From Desulfobacteraceae bacterium (GTDB lineage Bacteria; Desulfobacterota; Syntrophobacteria; BM002): a DNA stretch of 14,412 nt. The position numbers were made by a program, and so were the translations under genes. Each line of letters starts with the position of its first letter. Position 1 is the stretch's first letter. The stretch covers positions 1 through 14,412 of the forward strand of contig PPDG01000026.1 in NCBI GenBank assembly GCA_002899795.1, given 5' to 3'. A model generated the notes under the pieces. The model was given only the letters and a program-made list of their open reading frames with translations, searched no databases and had not been told where the DNA came from. Shown piece after piece: positions 1 to 6,391 of this stretch.

Positions 1-868
1 AGGCTGCTTGCGTCGGGTTCTTTTTCGCATTTAAATATGAGATAAAACCGTAGAAAGGCTCTTTGTCTGTGCCGCTCTTCCGGATCAGCTTGATATATGC
101 AGCCAGAGCCTGGTTAGTTTTGCCTGCTTTCTGGTAAGCCTCCACCAATTTCTGCAAGATGGGTATCGTATTGCTGCTGGCTGCCACTTTCTCATAGGTA
201 GCGGCAGCCTTAGCCCACTGGTCTTGCTCGGCATAGAGTTGTGCCAGGTTTGTCAGGATCAAGGCGTTATGCGAAGCCAGGCGCGCAGCACGCTCATAAT
301 AGCGCACTTTCTCCTCAGGGCTTTTGGCCTCCTGTGCCTTCTTCACCCAGTCTCTTGCCCGCAGTCGCACTACCATATTGAAGCGACCAATGAACTGAGA
401 ACCGGCCATCACATCCACTACAACCTTCAAGGGATCCTCACGTTCAAAATCCGGCCAGAACTCCTTTATATCTCGACGCCCCTCCAAGAGGTCGTTTGCT
501 GAAAATTGCTCGGAAGTCAACCGCAAACCCCAGTTGAATTTGCCGTCGGTATGGATATCATCAACTGAGACGACATCCTCCGGATGCACCACCAGAGTAC
601 CTTCGGCAGGCACTGCGTGTGGCACGCCATTTACAATGAAAACAACGGTAATCAACTTATTCGGCACGGGCAACATGTTTCTAAGAGTGGTGTAGGGTGT
701 AAAAAAAACCCCGTATGTCACCCCAGCAATAACTGCCGCAAGCAGCAAGAGCAGAACAGCCCATTTGAACTTGCTTGAAATTCTTCGCCGCCGATCTCTT
801 GCCTGAAGAGCAGCAAGCCTTTCCTGTTCCAGTCGCCGTATAGGAATTTTCCGTCTCATTGATTGCAT
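1..868 (-). CDS. Membrane-anchored TPR protein, cut by the left window edge
   Basis: I translated the minus strand from the ATG at 868; the frame stays open for 289 codons to base 1, so the gene is partial at its C-terminus. Residues 1-34 are strongly basic, residues about 36-56 form one hydrophobic membrane segment, and the rest should lie outside the cytoplasm (N-in anchor). Residues 60-170 form a domain I do not recognise. From about 175 onward the sequence has the small/large alternation of tetratricopeptide repeats (A-LASHNALILTNLAQLYAE, then AATYEKVA). It is co-directional with rluB, 226 bp downstream of it, and the gap is filled with repeats. A second ATG at 859 is an alternative start; neither has a convincing Shine-Dalgarno site. 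TPR proteins of this type usually scaffold envelope complexes, but no specific partner can be named. Confidence 0.85.
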   Translation of the reverse strand, partial: MQSMRRKIPIRRLEQERLAALQARDRRRRISSKFKWAVLLLLLAAVIAGVTYGVFFTPYTTLRNMLPVPNKLITVVFIVNGVPHAVPAEGTLVVHPEDVVSVDDIHTDGKFNWGLRLTSEQFSANDLLEGRRDIKEFWPDFEREDPLKVVVDVMAGSQFIGRFNMVVRLRARDWVKKAQEAKSPEEKVRYYERAARLASHNALILTNLAQLYAEQDQWAKAAATYEKVAASSNTIPILQKLVEAYQKAGKTNQALAAYIKLIRKSGTDKEPFYGFISYLNAKKNPTQAA

Positions 869-877
869 AATCAAAGA

Positions 878-968
878 CTCAGGGTTTCAGGTGTCGGGTG
901 TCAGGTGTCAGGGTTCAGGTGTCAGGGAGCAAAAGCGAAAGCACTGAAGCCTGACTACTGAAACCTTA
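878..968 (+). repeat. Heptad repeat element, copy 1 (TCAGGTG words, inverted-repeat arms)
   Basis: Six consecutive 7-nt units of the form TCAGGTG run from 887 to 928. A spacer rich in A and G (929-941) follows, then a second arm of ACTGAAN/CCTGACN heptads (about 943-966) that is roughly complementary to the first, so the element could fold into an imperfect hairpin. Positions 878-913 match the reverse complement of 8739-8774 at 35 of 36 bases. It lies between rluB and the TPR gene, ending 10 bp before the TPR start. Confidence 0.85.
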
Positions 969-1030
969 GTCATTGTGATTTGTAATTCTCATCAACTTCG
1001 CCTTTCTCCAATCTGCCTTGTGCTTTCTCA

Positions 1031-1097
1031 AATTCGCAATTCGCAATTATCTCCTCCTGCTCCATGCCCTATGCTCCATGCTTCCCTCAATCCCTCA
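1031..1097. repeat. Short-period repeat tract abutting the rluB stop
   Basis: The tract contains AATTCGC twice in tandem (period 7), then CTCCATG/CCCTATG/CTCCATG words (period 7), then a doubled TCCCTCAA (period 8). The last unit runs into the rluB stop codon at 1095-1097. With the copy-1 element it fills the whole rluB-TPR gap. A smaller GTGATTT/GTAATTC tract lies at 971-989. I see no gene in 869-1094. Confidence 0.65.
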
Positions 1098-1829
1098 ATC
1101 TCCTTTGAGGCCGACATTTTTCCGCAAGCTTCTCACTTCCCGTGACTTGAGTCGCCGAATCTCACCTGGCCGCAAATCATCTAGCTCTATGGGGCCCACC
1201 TTGGTTCTTCTCAATCTCAACACTGGATGCCCCACGGCCGCGCACATCCGCTTAACCTGATGCTTTCTCCCCTCTCGCAAGGTAAGAGAGAGCCAGGTTG
1301 CCTTCTGGTCATCCTCCATGACAATCAACTCTGCAGGTGCAGTAATCCCATCCTCCAGGTTGACCCCTTGTTGCAGGCTTGCCAAAGCTTCTGCTGGGGG
1401 GTGACCACGCACCTTTACCAGATACGTCTTGGGTACCTTGTAACGGGGATGTTGGAGTCTGTGAGCCAGTTCTCCGTCATTGGTTAGCAGCAGCAAGCCC
1501 TCCGCGTCGTAATCCAGTCGCCCCACCGGATACAGTCGCATGGGAAACTTGTTGACAAAGTCGGCCACTGTGCGTCTACCCTGAGGATCGTGAAGGGTAG
1601 TAACACATCTCCTGGGCTTGAAAAGTACCAACACTACCCCTTCCGCTTCGGGCTTAATGGTTTTCCCATCCACACGAATTTCATCTCTACCCAAAACAGC
1701 TTTGGTGCCCAGTTCACGTACTATCTTCCCATTGACGGACACACGCCCCTGAAGAATTAGACCCTCTGCCTTACGCCGGGAAGTGATCCCGGCCTTAGAG
1801 AGTATTTTTTGCAACCTCTCAGCTTGCAT
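1095..1829 (-). CDS. rluB: 23S rRNA pseudouridine synthase, RluB/RsuA family
   Basis: This 244-aa protein converts a uridine of the large-subunit rRNA to pseudouridine (U2605 in E. coli RluB). An S4 RNA-binding domain spans residues 2-48 (RLQKILSKAGITSRRKAE). The RsuA-type catalytic core follows, with GRLDYDAEGLLLLTNDGEL at 103-121 and the catalytic aspartate at D106. The family motif EGRKHQVKRM is at 186-195 and the VGPIELDDLRPGE strand near the C-terminus. Length is normal for the family. The start at 1829 matches the usual N-terminus of the S4 domain, but there is no Shine-Dalgarno site: the ATG is the first unit of a 7-nt repeat array that replaces the expected leader. It sits 67 bp behind scpB, a common arrangement in many bacteria. 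Assignment to RluB over RluE/RsuA rests on the S4 domain, the length and the scpAB neighbourhood. Confidence 0.93.
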   Translation of the reverse strand: MQAERLQKILSKAGITSRRKAEGLILQGRVSVNGKIVRELGTKAVLGRDEIRVDGKTIKPEAEGVVLVLFKPRRCVTTLHDPQGRRTVADFVNKFPMRLYPVGRLDYDAEGLLLLTNDGELAHRLQHPRYKVPKTYLVKVRGHPPAEALASLQQGVNLEDGITAPAELIVMEDDQKATWLSLTLREGRKHQVKRMCAAVGHPVLRLRRTKVGPIELDDLRPGEIRRLKSREVRSLRKNVGLKGD

Positions 1830-1868
1830 CTATCATTTCGCATCTGTCATTTAACATCAATCATTGAA
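1827..1868. repeat. Heptad repeat array of CATNNNN words overlapping the rluB start codon
   Basis: Six consecutive 7-nt units each begin with CAT (first two CATCTAT, CATTTCG). On the minus strand this puts an ATG every 7 nt in front of rluB. The CAT at 1827-1829 is the rluB start itself. Because 7 is not a multiple of 3 the other ATGs are spread over the three frames; the one in the rluB frame at 1850 meets TGA after five codons. Confidence 0.85.
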
Positions 1869-1896
1869 TGCAATATTGGGCAACCCGCAATGGTTT

Positions 1897-2454
1897 TTAC
1901 TCGCTTTCTTCATCGTCCTTGACTGTGGTGCTAGGATCGCTCAGCTCTCCAATTTCCTCCATAGTAGGCAGTGAAGAGATATCCTTCAGACTGAAAACCT
2001 CCAAAAACCTTTGGGTGGTTCCGTAGATGATGGGGCGCCCAGGAACATTCTTGCGGCCCAGGATTTTGATAAGCTTTTTTTCCAGAAGCAACCGAAGTAC
2101 ACCGCCCACATCCACGCCGCGAATACTCTCAATCTCGGCACGGAGAATCGGCTGTTTGTAAGCAATTATGGCCAAAGTCTCCAGGGCTGGCTGGCTCAAT
2201 CTGGCGGGAGTTATTCTTTTGAGTTTACGAATCCACTCTCCATATTCGGGCTTGCTACGAAACTGATATCCCTGTGCCACCTCGGCCAGGGAAAAACCAT
2301 GCCCATCTCCAGCATATTCCTGGCGCAACTGCTCCAGGGCTTCGGTTATCTCCACGTGGGTGTACATGGAAAGGATGGCCTTGATCTTTGCAAGGCTCAG
2401 CGGAACCTCAGATACAAATAGAAGGCTCTCAATTATGGTTCGCACTTGATTCAT
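1897..2454 (-). CDS. scpB: Segregation and condensation protein B
   Basis: This 185-aa protein is the winged-helix kleisin-associated subunit of the Smc-ScpA-ScpB condensin, which compacts and segregates chromosomes. The N-terminal winged helix begins with IIESLLFVSEVPLSLAKIKAIL. The second domain carries the family signature LAIIAYKQPILRAEIESIRGV, then GRKNVPGRPIIYGTT and FLEVFSLKDISSLP. The tail is acidic and variable, as usual. The start at 2454 has a good GGAG site 9 nt upstream. It follows scpA by 37 bp, so the two are almost certainly co-transcribed and translated as partners. Confidence 0.96.
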   Translation of the reverse strand: MNQVRTIIESLLFVSEVPLSLAKIKAILSMYTHVEITEALEQLRQEYAGDGHGFSLAEVAQGYQFRSKPEYGEWIRKLKRITPARLSQPALETLAIIAYKQPILRAEIESIRGVDVGGVLRLLLEKKLIKILGRKNVPGRPIIYGTTQRFLEVFSLKDISSLPTMEEIGELSDPSTTVKDDEESE

Positions 2455-2491
2455 CTAGAATATCTCCGCGTCTGGCGTCACCTATCATTTC

Positions 2492-3238
2492 TCAGTCGCC
2501 TCCTGTCGCAATGCCATTTTCGACCGCGAGGTAGAGCCGAATTATCCCACTCGGTTGGTGCTGGAAGGCTCGGACCATTTGCAGACGCACCACTTCGAGA
2601 ATGGCCAAAAAAGTGACAATTATCTCTGCTCTTCTTGCCTGCCCCGCAAAGAGTTCATGAAAGGTTATGCTGCTCACCCCTGCCAAAATCTCCATTAGTT
2701 GATTAATTCGGTCTTTAAGGCGCATGGTTTCCGCTCTCATTTGCATAAGCTCTTCGGGTTCCGCCTTCTTCATAACCTCATGAAGGGCACTCACCAGCTC
2801 AAAAAGACCAACCTCGGCAATCTCCTCACCACTTTCCAGGTCCCACAGCTCTTCGCTTGGAATGTTTCGCACATAGACGTCTCGTCCCAACTGCAAACTG
2901 TCAGCTAAGGTCTGAGCAGCCTCTCTTATCTTGGCGTATTCCAGCAGAGGCCTTACCAACTCCAGGCGTGGGTCCTCCTCCTGTTCCTCCTCATCAGAAC
3001 CAATCCGGGGGACCAGCAGTCGAGACTTGATATAAGCCAGGGTGGCTGCTGTTTCCAAGAACTCCCCAGCCACATCTATATTAAGGCTCCTCATCATGTC
3101 AAGATGGGCCAGAAACTGATCCATTATAAGAGCTATGGGAATATCATAAATGTCCACCTTATTTTTCCTGATAAGATGGAGCAACAGATCCATCGGACCT
3201 TCGAAAATCTCCAGTTGCACTTGGTATTCTTCTGTCAT
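2492..3238 (-). CDS. scpA: Segregation and condensation protein A (kleisin)
   Basis: This 248-aa protein is the kleisin subunit that bridges the Smc heads and binds ScpB. The hallmark FEGPMDLLLHLIRKNKVDIYD begins at residue 12, followed by DQFLAHLDMM and the helix TAATLAYIKSRLLVPR. A charged linker (about 85-95, EEEQEEDPR) precedes a C-terminal winged helix ending VENGIATGGD. Length is typical for the family. It opens the scpA-scpB-rluB run. Its upstream neighbour is the nucleotidyltransferase gene, with a 227-bp gap filled by a heptad repeat. No strong Shine-Dalgarno site is seen (GAG about 10 nt before the ATG), but the N-terminus fits the family. Confidence 0.96.
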   Translation of the reverse strand: MTEEYQVQLEIFEGPMDLLLHLIRKNKVDIYDIPIALIMDQFLAHLDMMRSLNIDVAGEFLETAATLAYIKSRLLVPRIGSDEEEQEEDPRLELVRPLLEYAKIREAAQTLADSLQLGRDVYVRNIPSEELWDLESGEEIAEVGLFELVSALHEVMKKAEPEELMQMRAETMRLKDRINQLMEILAGVSSITFHELFAGQARRAEIIVTFLAILEVVRLQMVRAFQHQPSGIIRLYLAVENGIATGGD

Positions 3239-3283
3239 GGGTATGGTACTCGTAATTGTTGGCTGACCTCAGTAGCCTATCGG

Positions 3284-3459
3284 GAAATTCGAAATTCGAA
3301 TATCGAAATCCTAAACAAATTCAAATTTTCAAAATCCAAATGTCCGAAACTTGCTCTTATAGTTGAGTCAGAATTGTTTCGAACATTGGAGAATTCGGAT
3401 TTTGGATTTGTTTCGTGCTTCGTGCTTCTGATTTCGGATTTTGATATCTTGAATCCCTG
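3284..3459. repeat. Long heptad repeat forming an imperfect inverted repeat (GAAATTC/TTTCGTG words)
   Basis: The left arm starts with tandem GAAATTC, GAAATTC (3284-3297) and continues with A-rich heptads to about 3350. The right arm includes TTTCGTG, CTTCGTG (3411-3424) and GGATTTT-type units. Near the loop, CCAAATGTCCGAAAC (3336-3350) is nearly complementary to GTTTCGAACATTGG (3376-3389), leaving about 25 nt of loop. It fills the gap between the nucleotidyltransferase stop and scpA. No gene is visible in it. Confidence 0.85.
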
Positions 3460-3465
3460 AATTCC

Positions 3466-5574
3466 TCACCTATTACTGGCTTCCATGAAGCGCTTACGAA
3501 CAAACTGCACTTCTTCCTCTCTGCTGCTCAACTCGCCATTTAGTCGGCCGTCCAGAAGTCCGTTCAGTATCTCTCGGTAAACGGGTCCAGGGGTAATACC
3601 CATATCTTTCAAATCTCTTCCACGCAGCTTAGGACGTACTTCTTTAAGATTGCGGAAATAGAGACTGATAGCACGCCGCGTCTCTTCCTGTTCGGTCTTG
3701 GCCATTATAAAGAGAAGCCACTCTTGATTGAGAGCTTCTAACAGATGATAGATTTCACTCGGTTTCAGGTCCTGATTCCTGTAAAATCTCTGAGCAATTG
3801 AGATGGCCCTTGCTCTGCCCTCCACCAGCCAGCTTCTGATCCGTGGCGAGAATTCCATTCTGCTGCAAAATTCTTCAAGTCCTTCGGAGCTCAAGGGGTC
3901 AGCTAGAGCCAGAAGATAGACGAGCCAGCGATCACAGCCGTTTCCTATGAAGCTGAGATTGAACCAGGCCAGTACCGAACGGATCTCTTCCAGGAGCCTT
4001 GCCATTGGAGGGCTATAGGTAATATCAGCATGAAGGAAAGGCAGCAGGTCATACTCGTGCATTCGTCTTATCGCTGGAGCCGGATTCTCCTCGCTCAGGA
4101 TCAGTTTCAGTTCGTTTGTCAGCCGCCTGCCACTTAGATGGACCAGAAGATTCATCTTGACTGCATTCAGAATAAGGTTGGAAGTGTGTTTGCCAATACG
4201 AAAGCCCAACCGCTGTTCATATCGAATGGCCCGAAACACCCGGGTGGGATCCTCCACGAAGCTGTAATTGTGGAGCACCCGAATGGCTTTTTCTTTGAAG
4301 TCTCTCTGGGTGCCAAAATAGTCAATTAACTGGCCAAATCTTGCTGGATCCAGCTCCACCGCTAGAGTGTTCATGGTGAAATCGCGCCTGTATAGATCCA
4401 GTTTCAAGGAACTAAGCTCAACTGTAGGCAGTGCTGCCGGATACTCATAATATTCCAGTCGCGCGGTGGCCACATCAATCTTGAAGCCATCAGGGAAAAT
4501 TATCACCGCAGTGCCGAACTTTTTGTAGGATCTCACTCGAGCCCCATAGATCTCGGCAAAATCTTTGGCAAATTCAATTCCATCACCCTCAACAACAATG
4601 TCAATGTCCAGGTTGGGCCGCCGTAACACCAAATCGCGGATAAAACCTCCAACAGCATACGCTTTATAGTTGCGCTTTTCTGCCACCCTTCCAGCTGCTT
4701 GCAGCAACTCATTGACCGGACGGGGCAACTGTTCTGCCATTATGTTCGAGACATTCTTGCGGCGCTTGTCCCCGGTTGTGTGCACCGGCTCGTAAAGATA
4801 GGAGGGAATGCGACTGGGGTCGTTGAGCAGCACGTTAAGCAGATCCTTGCGGGTGATAACACCGACCACCTTCTCACCTTCAACTACGGGAAGCAAACGT
4901 TGCTGGCGGTCCACGATGTGCTCTTGAATCTCGATCAGAGACGCATCCGGCGTGACGCTACTGAATTCGGTGCTCATAAAATCACGAACGTCTACTGCTT
5001 CGAGACCGTGATATATCCCCTTGTCAATCATCTGGCGCGAGAGTATACCCACCAAGCGCTCCCCGTCTACCACCGGTGCGGCGTTGATGTTGTAACGCGT
5101 GAGCAGGTCAGCGGCCTCATGCAGATTACGCTCCGGCGGCACCGATATGACCGGCGAGGACATCAGGTTTCTAGCCTGACGCCCAGGATTAATCCAACTC
5201 TGGAGAATGCGGAAAAGCTCCTCCTCGACCTGGATCATGGTAAGATCCTTGATGGTGGCCGAGGCAGCACTGGAATGACCACCCCCGCCAAAAACTGCCG
5301 CAATCTCTCCTACGTTCACTTCAGGCAAGCGGCTGCGCGCCACCAGGTAAATCCTGTCTTCCATCCGGGCAAGGGCAAATAGCACATTGAGGTTTTCCAT
5401 GTCCATGAGTTTATGGGCTAACAGGGCAAAATCCCCTATGTACCTATCAGCAGAGGCCCGGGCAATGCAAATAGCGATAGTGTTGATGGTGTGAGTAGTG
5501 GCCGAATGGATCAAATCATTTAACAGCGAAATCTGTTCTGCGGTTAATTCACGCGTGAGCATATCGGCCACCAT
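3466..5574 (-). CDS. tRNA nucleotidyltransferase/poly(A) polymerase family protein with CBS domains, C-terminal part of an interrupted gene
   Basis: These 702 codons continue, in the same frame, the reading frame at 5719-6105; together they make one 879-codon gene (6105 to 3466) broken by a TAG at 5719-5721. Counting from the ATG at 5574: the end of a DHHA1 domain with GGGGH (96-100); two CBS domains (about 137-250), probably binding an adenine nucleotide; then the class II nucleotidyltransferase core with YAVGGFIRD (306-314), metal-binding D323 and D325 in LDIDIVVEG, RDFTMN (397-402) and DPTRVFRAIRYEQR (442-455); then a helical tRNA-binding tail. The family repairs or adds 3' CCA (or only A) on tRNA. 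The 48 codons between the TAG and this ATG are also conserved-looking (LALGIYEDTGSF), so 5574 is just the first ATG after the TAG. Internal initiation there is possible (GGGAG 11 nt upstream) but would yield a protein without the DHH domain. Confidence 0.9.
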   Translation of the reverse strand: MVADMLTRELTAEQISLLNDLIHSATTHTINTIAICIARASADRYIGDFALLAHKLMDMENLNVLFALARMEDRIYLVARSRLPEVNVGEIAAVFGGGGHSSAASATIKDLTMIQVEEELFRILQSWINPGRQARNLMSSPVISVPPERNLHEAADLLTRYNINAAPVVDGERLVGILSRQMIDKGIYHGLEAVDVRDFMSTEFSSVTPDASLIEIQEHIVDRQQRLLPVVEGEKVVGVITRKDLLNVLLNDPSRIPSYLYEPVHTTGDKRRKNVSNIMAEQLPRPVNELLQAAGRVAEKRNYKAYAVGGFIRDLVLRRPNLDIDIVVEGDGIEFAKDFAEIYGARVRSYKKFGTAVIIFPDGFKIDVATARLEYYEYPAALPTVELSSLKLDLYRRDFTMNTLAVELDPARFGQLIDYFGTQRDFKEKAIRVLHNYSFVEDPTRVFRAIRYEQRLGFRIGKHTSNLILNAVKMNLLVHLSGRRLTNELKLILSEENPAPAIRRMHEYDLLPFLHADITYSPPMARLLEEIRSVLAWFNLSFIGNGCDRWLVYLLALADPLSSEGLEEFCSRMEFSPRIRSWLVEGRARAISIAQRFYRNQDLKPSEIYHLLEALNQEWLLFIMAKTEQEETRRAISLYFRNLKEVRPKLRGRDLKDMGITPGPVYREILNGLLDGRLNGELSSREEEVQFVRKRFMEASNR

Positions 5575-5718
5575 ATTCAGGTTGGCTCCCTGCTCAAGGA
5601 GGAATCTAGCTGCTTGATAGTCCTCTGGAGTGGTAGATGAAAAAGTGAATGAGCCGGTATCCTCGTAGATGCCCAGGGCAAGGATGGTGGCCTCGTCGGG
5701 GGTAAGTTCAACGCCACG

Positions 5719-5721
5719 CTA
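5719..5721 (-). other. In-frame TAG codon interrupting the DHH-CBS-nucleotidyltransferase gene
   Basis: The frame reads TEIIR, TAG, then RGVELTPDEATILALGIYEDTG with no frame change, and stays open for 750 more codons. The TAG falls at codon 129 of 880, between DHH motif III (DHH, 97-99) and motif IV (D149). One base change from CAG, GAG or AAG would produce it. Two other genes here (rnd, DUF456) end in TAG, so TAG is used as a stop in this genome. Confidence 0.9.
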
Positions 5722-6105
5722 TCTGATAATCTCGGTGAGGATGGTGACCGTAGCACCGACTGGTCTTATTACCTCACGGGAGCCAGAGAGATCATCTTCA
5801 GAAGCGGGATGATGGTCGTAGATATGAATATCCACTTCCGCTTCTCTTGCCAGGTTCTCGAACCTGCCTATACGGCCCGCCTGTCTTGTGTCTACCAGGA
5901 TGAGGCGTTGAATATTGGCAAAATCCAGGTCTTTAATTTTGGCAAAATTGAAAAAGTAGAAGGTGGACTCAACCAGGAATTCTCTGAGGTTGTGTTCCTG
6001 GGATCCAGGAAACACCATCACCGCCTCTGGGTAGAGCTTCTTTGCGGCAATCATGGATGCCATGGCGTCAAAATCTGCGTTTATATGGGTGGTGATGATT
6101 TCCAC
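5719..6105 (-). CDS. DHH phosphoesterase domain, N-terminal part of the interrupted DHH-CBS-nucleotidyltransferase gene
   Basis: These 128 codons begin at a GTG at 6105 with an AGGA site just upstream. They hold most of a DHH-family phosphoesterase domain: motif I HINADFDAMAS (H7, D11, D13), motif II LVDT (D72) and motif III DHHP (97-100). Motif IV (IYEDTGSF, D149) lies beyond the TAG, so a product ending here would lack a metal ligand and should be inactive. In intact homologs this domain is fused to DHHA1, CBS and nucleotidyltransferase domains in one chain. It is co-directional with xerD, 286 bp downstream of it across a mosaic of repeats. Whether the gene is dead, mis-assembled or read through cannot be told from the sequence. 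Confidence 0.85.
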   Translation of the reverse strand: MEIITTHINADFDAMASMIAAKKLYPEAVMVFPGSQEHNLREFLVESTFYFFNFAKIKDLDFANIQRLILVDTRQAGRIGRFENLAREAEVDIHIYDHHPASEDDLSGSREVIRPVGATVTILTEIIR

Positions 6106-6131
6106 TTGTCCTGCTCTTATTGCTTATTCTT

Positions 6132-6148
6132 CAACAGGATTCCTGTTG
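6132..6148 (-). promoter_or_regulatory. 17-bp palindrome upstream of the DHH-CBS-nucleotidyltransferase gene
   Basis: CAACAGGATTCCTGTTG is a perfect 8-bp inverted repeat around one central base, 26 bp upstream of the GTG start. One central base is too short for an RNA hairpin loop, so a protein-binding dyad is the more natural reading. No regulator is identified. Confidence 0.4.
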
Positions 6149-6182
6149 CCTGTTCGGCCGGTTTATCCAGACGTATTTAGCT

Positions 6183-6371
6183 ATCAGCGGTCAGCGATCA
6201 GCAAAAAAAATCTACAATCAAAGAAACTAGGAGTCAGGAGCCAGCAGAAAGCGGCAAATCTTTATCGAGCATCAAATATCTCAAATTCCTCAATTCGAAA
6301 TTCGAAATCTTCCCGCTGCCTCCTGCCCAGTGTCCTCTGTCGTCTGCCTTCTGTCCTCTGTCCTTTGTCTC
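6183..6371. repeat. Mosaic of four different heptad repeat tracts between xerD and the nucleotidyltransferase gene
   Basis: Four word families lie one after another, all with period 7. ATCAGCG, GTCAGCG, ATCAGCA span 6183-6203. GAGTCAG, GAGCCAG span 6231-6244. A TTCGAAA tract lies at about 6292-6309. Eight CTGTCCT-like units occupy 6316-6371. There is no gene in 6106-6391 (286 bp); the gap holds this mosaic and the 17-bp palindrome. Confidence 0.8.
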
Positions 6372-6391
6372 CGCTCCCCCGCGTCTATCTC

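Noticed and set aside
224..778. Two short plus-strand open frames at 224-502 and 584-778
   Set aside because: They lie opposite the continuous minus-strand TPR gene and show no domain or low-complexity logic of their own.
878..968. CRISPR-like reading of the repeated intergenic words
   Set aside because: Units are 7 nt without unique spacers, and no cas gene is present.
2011..2421. 136-codon plus-strand frame opposite scpB
   Set aside because: Shadow of a well-recognised gene; the translation resembles no family.
4699..5382. 227-codon plus-strand frame
   Set aside because: Opposite the CBS and nucleotidyltransferase domains, which are clearly real; the plus-strand product has no recognisable motif.
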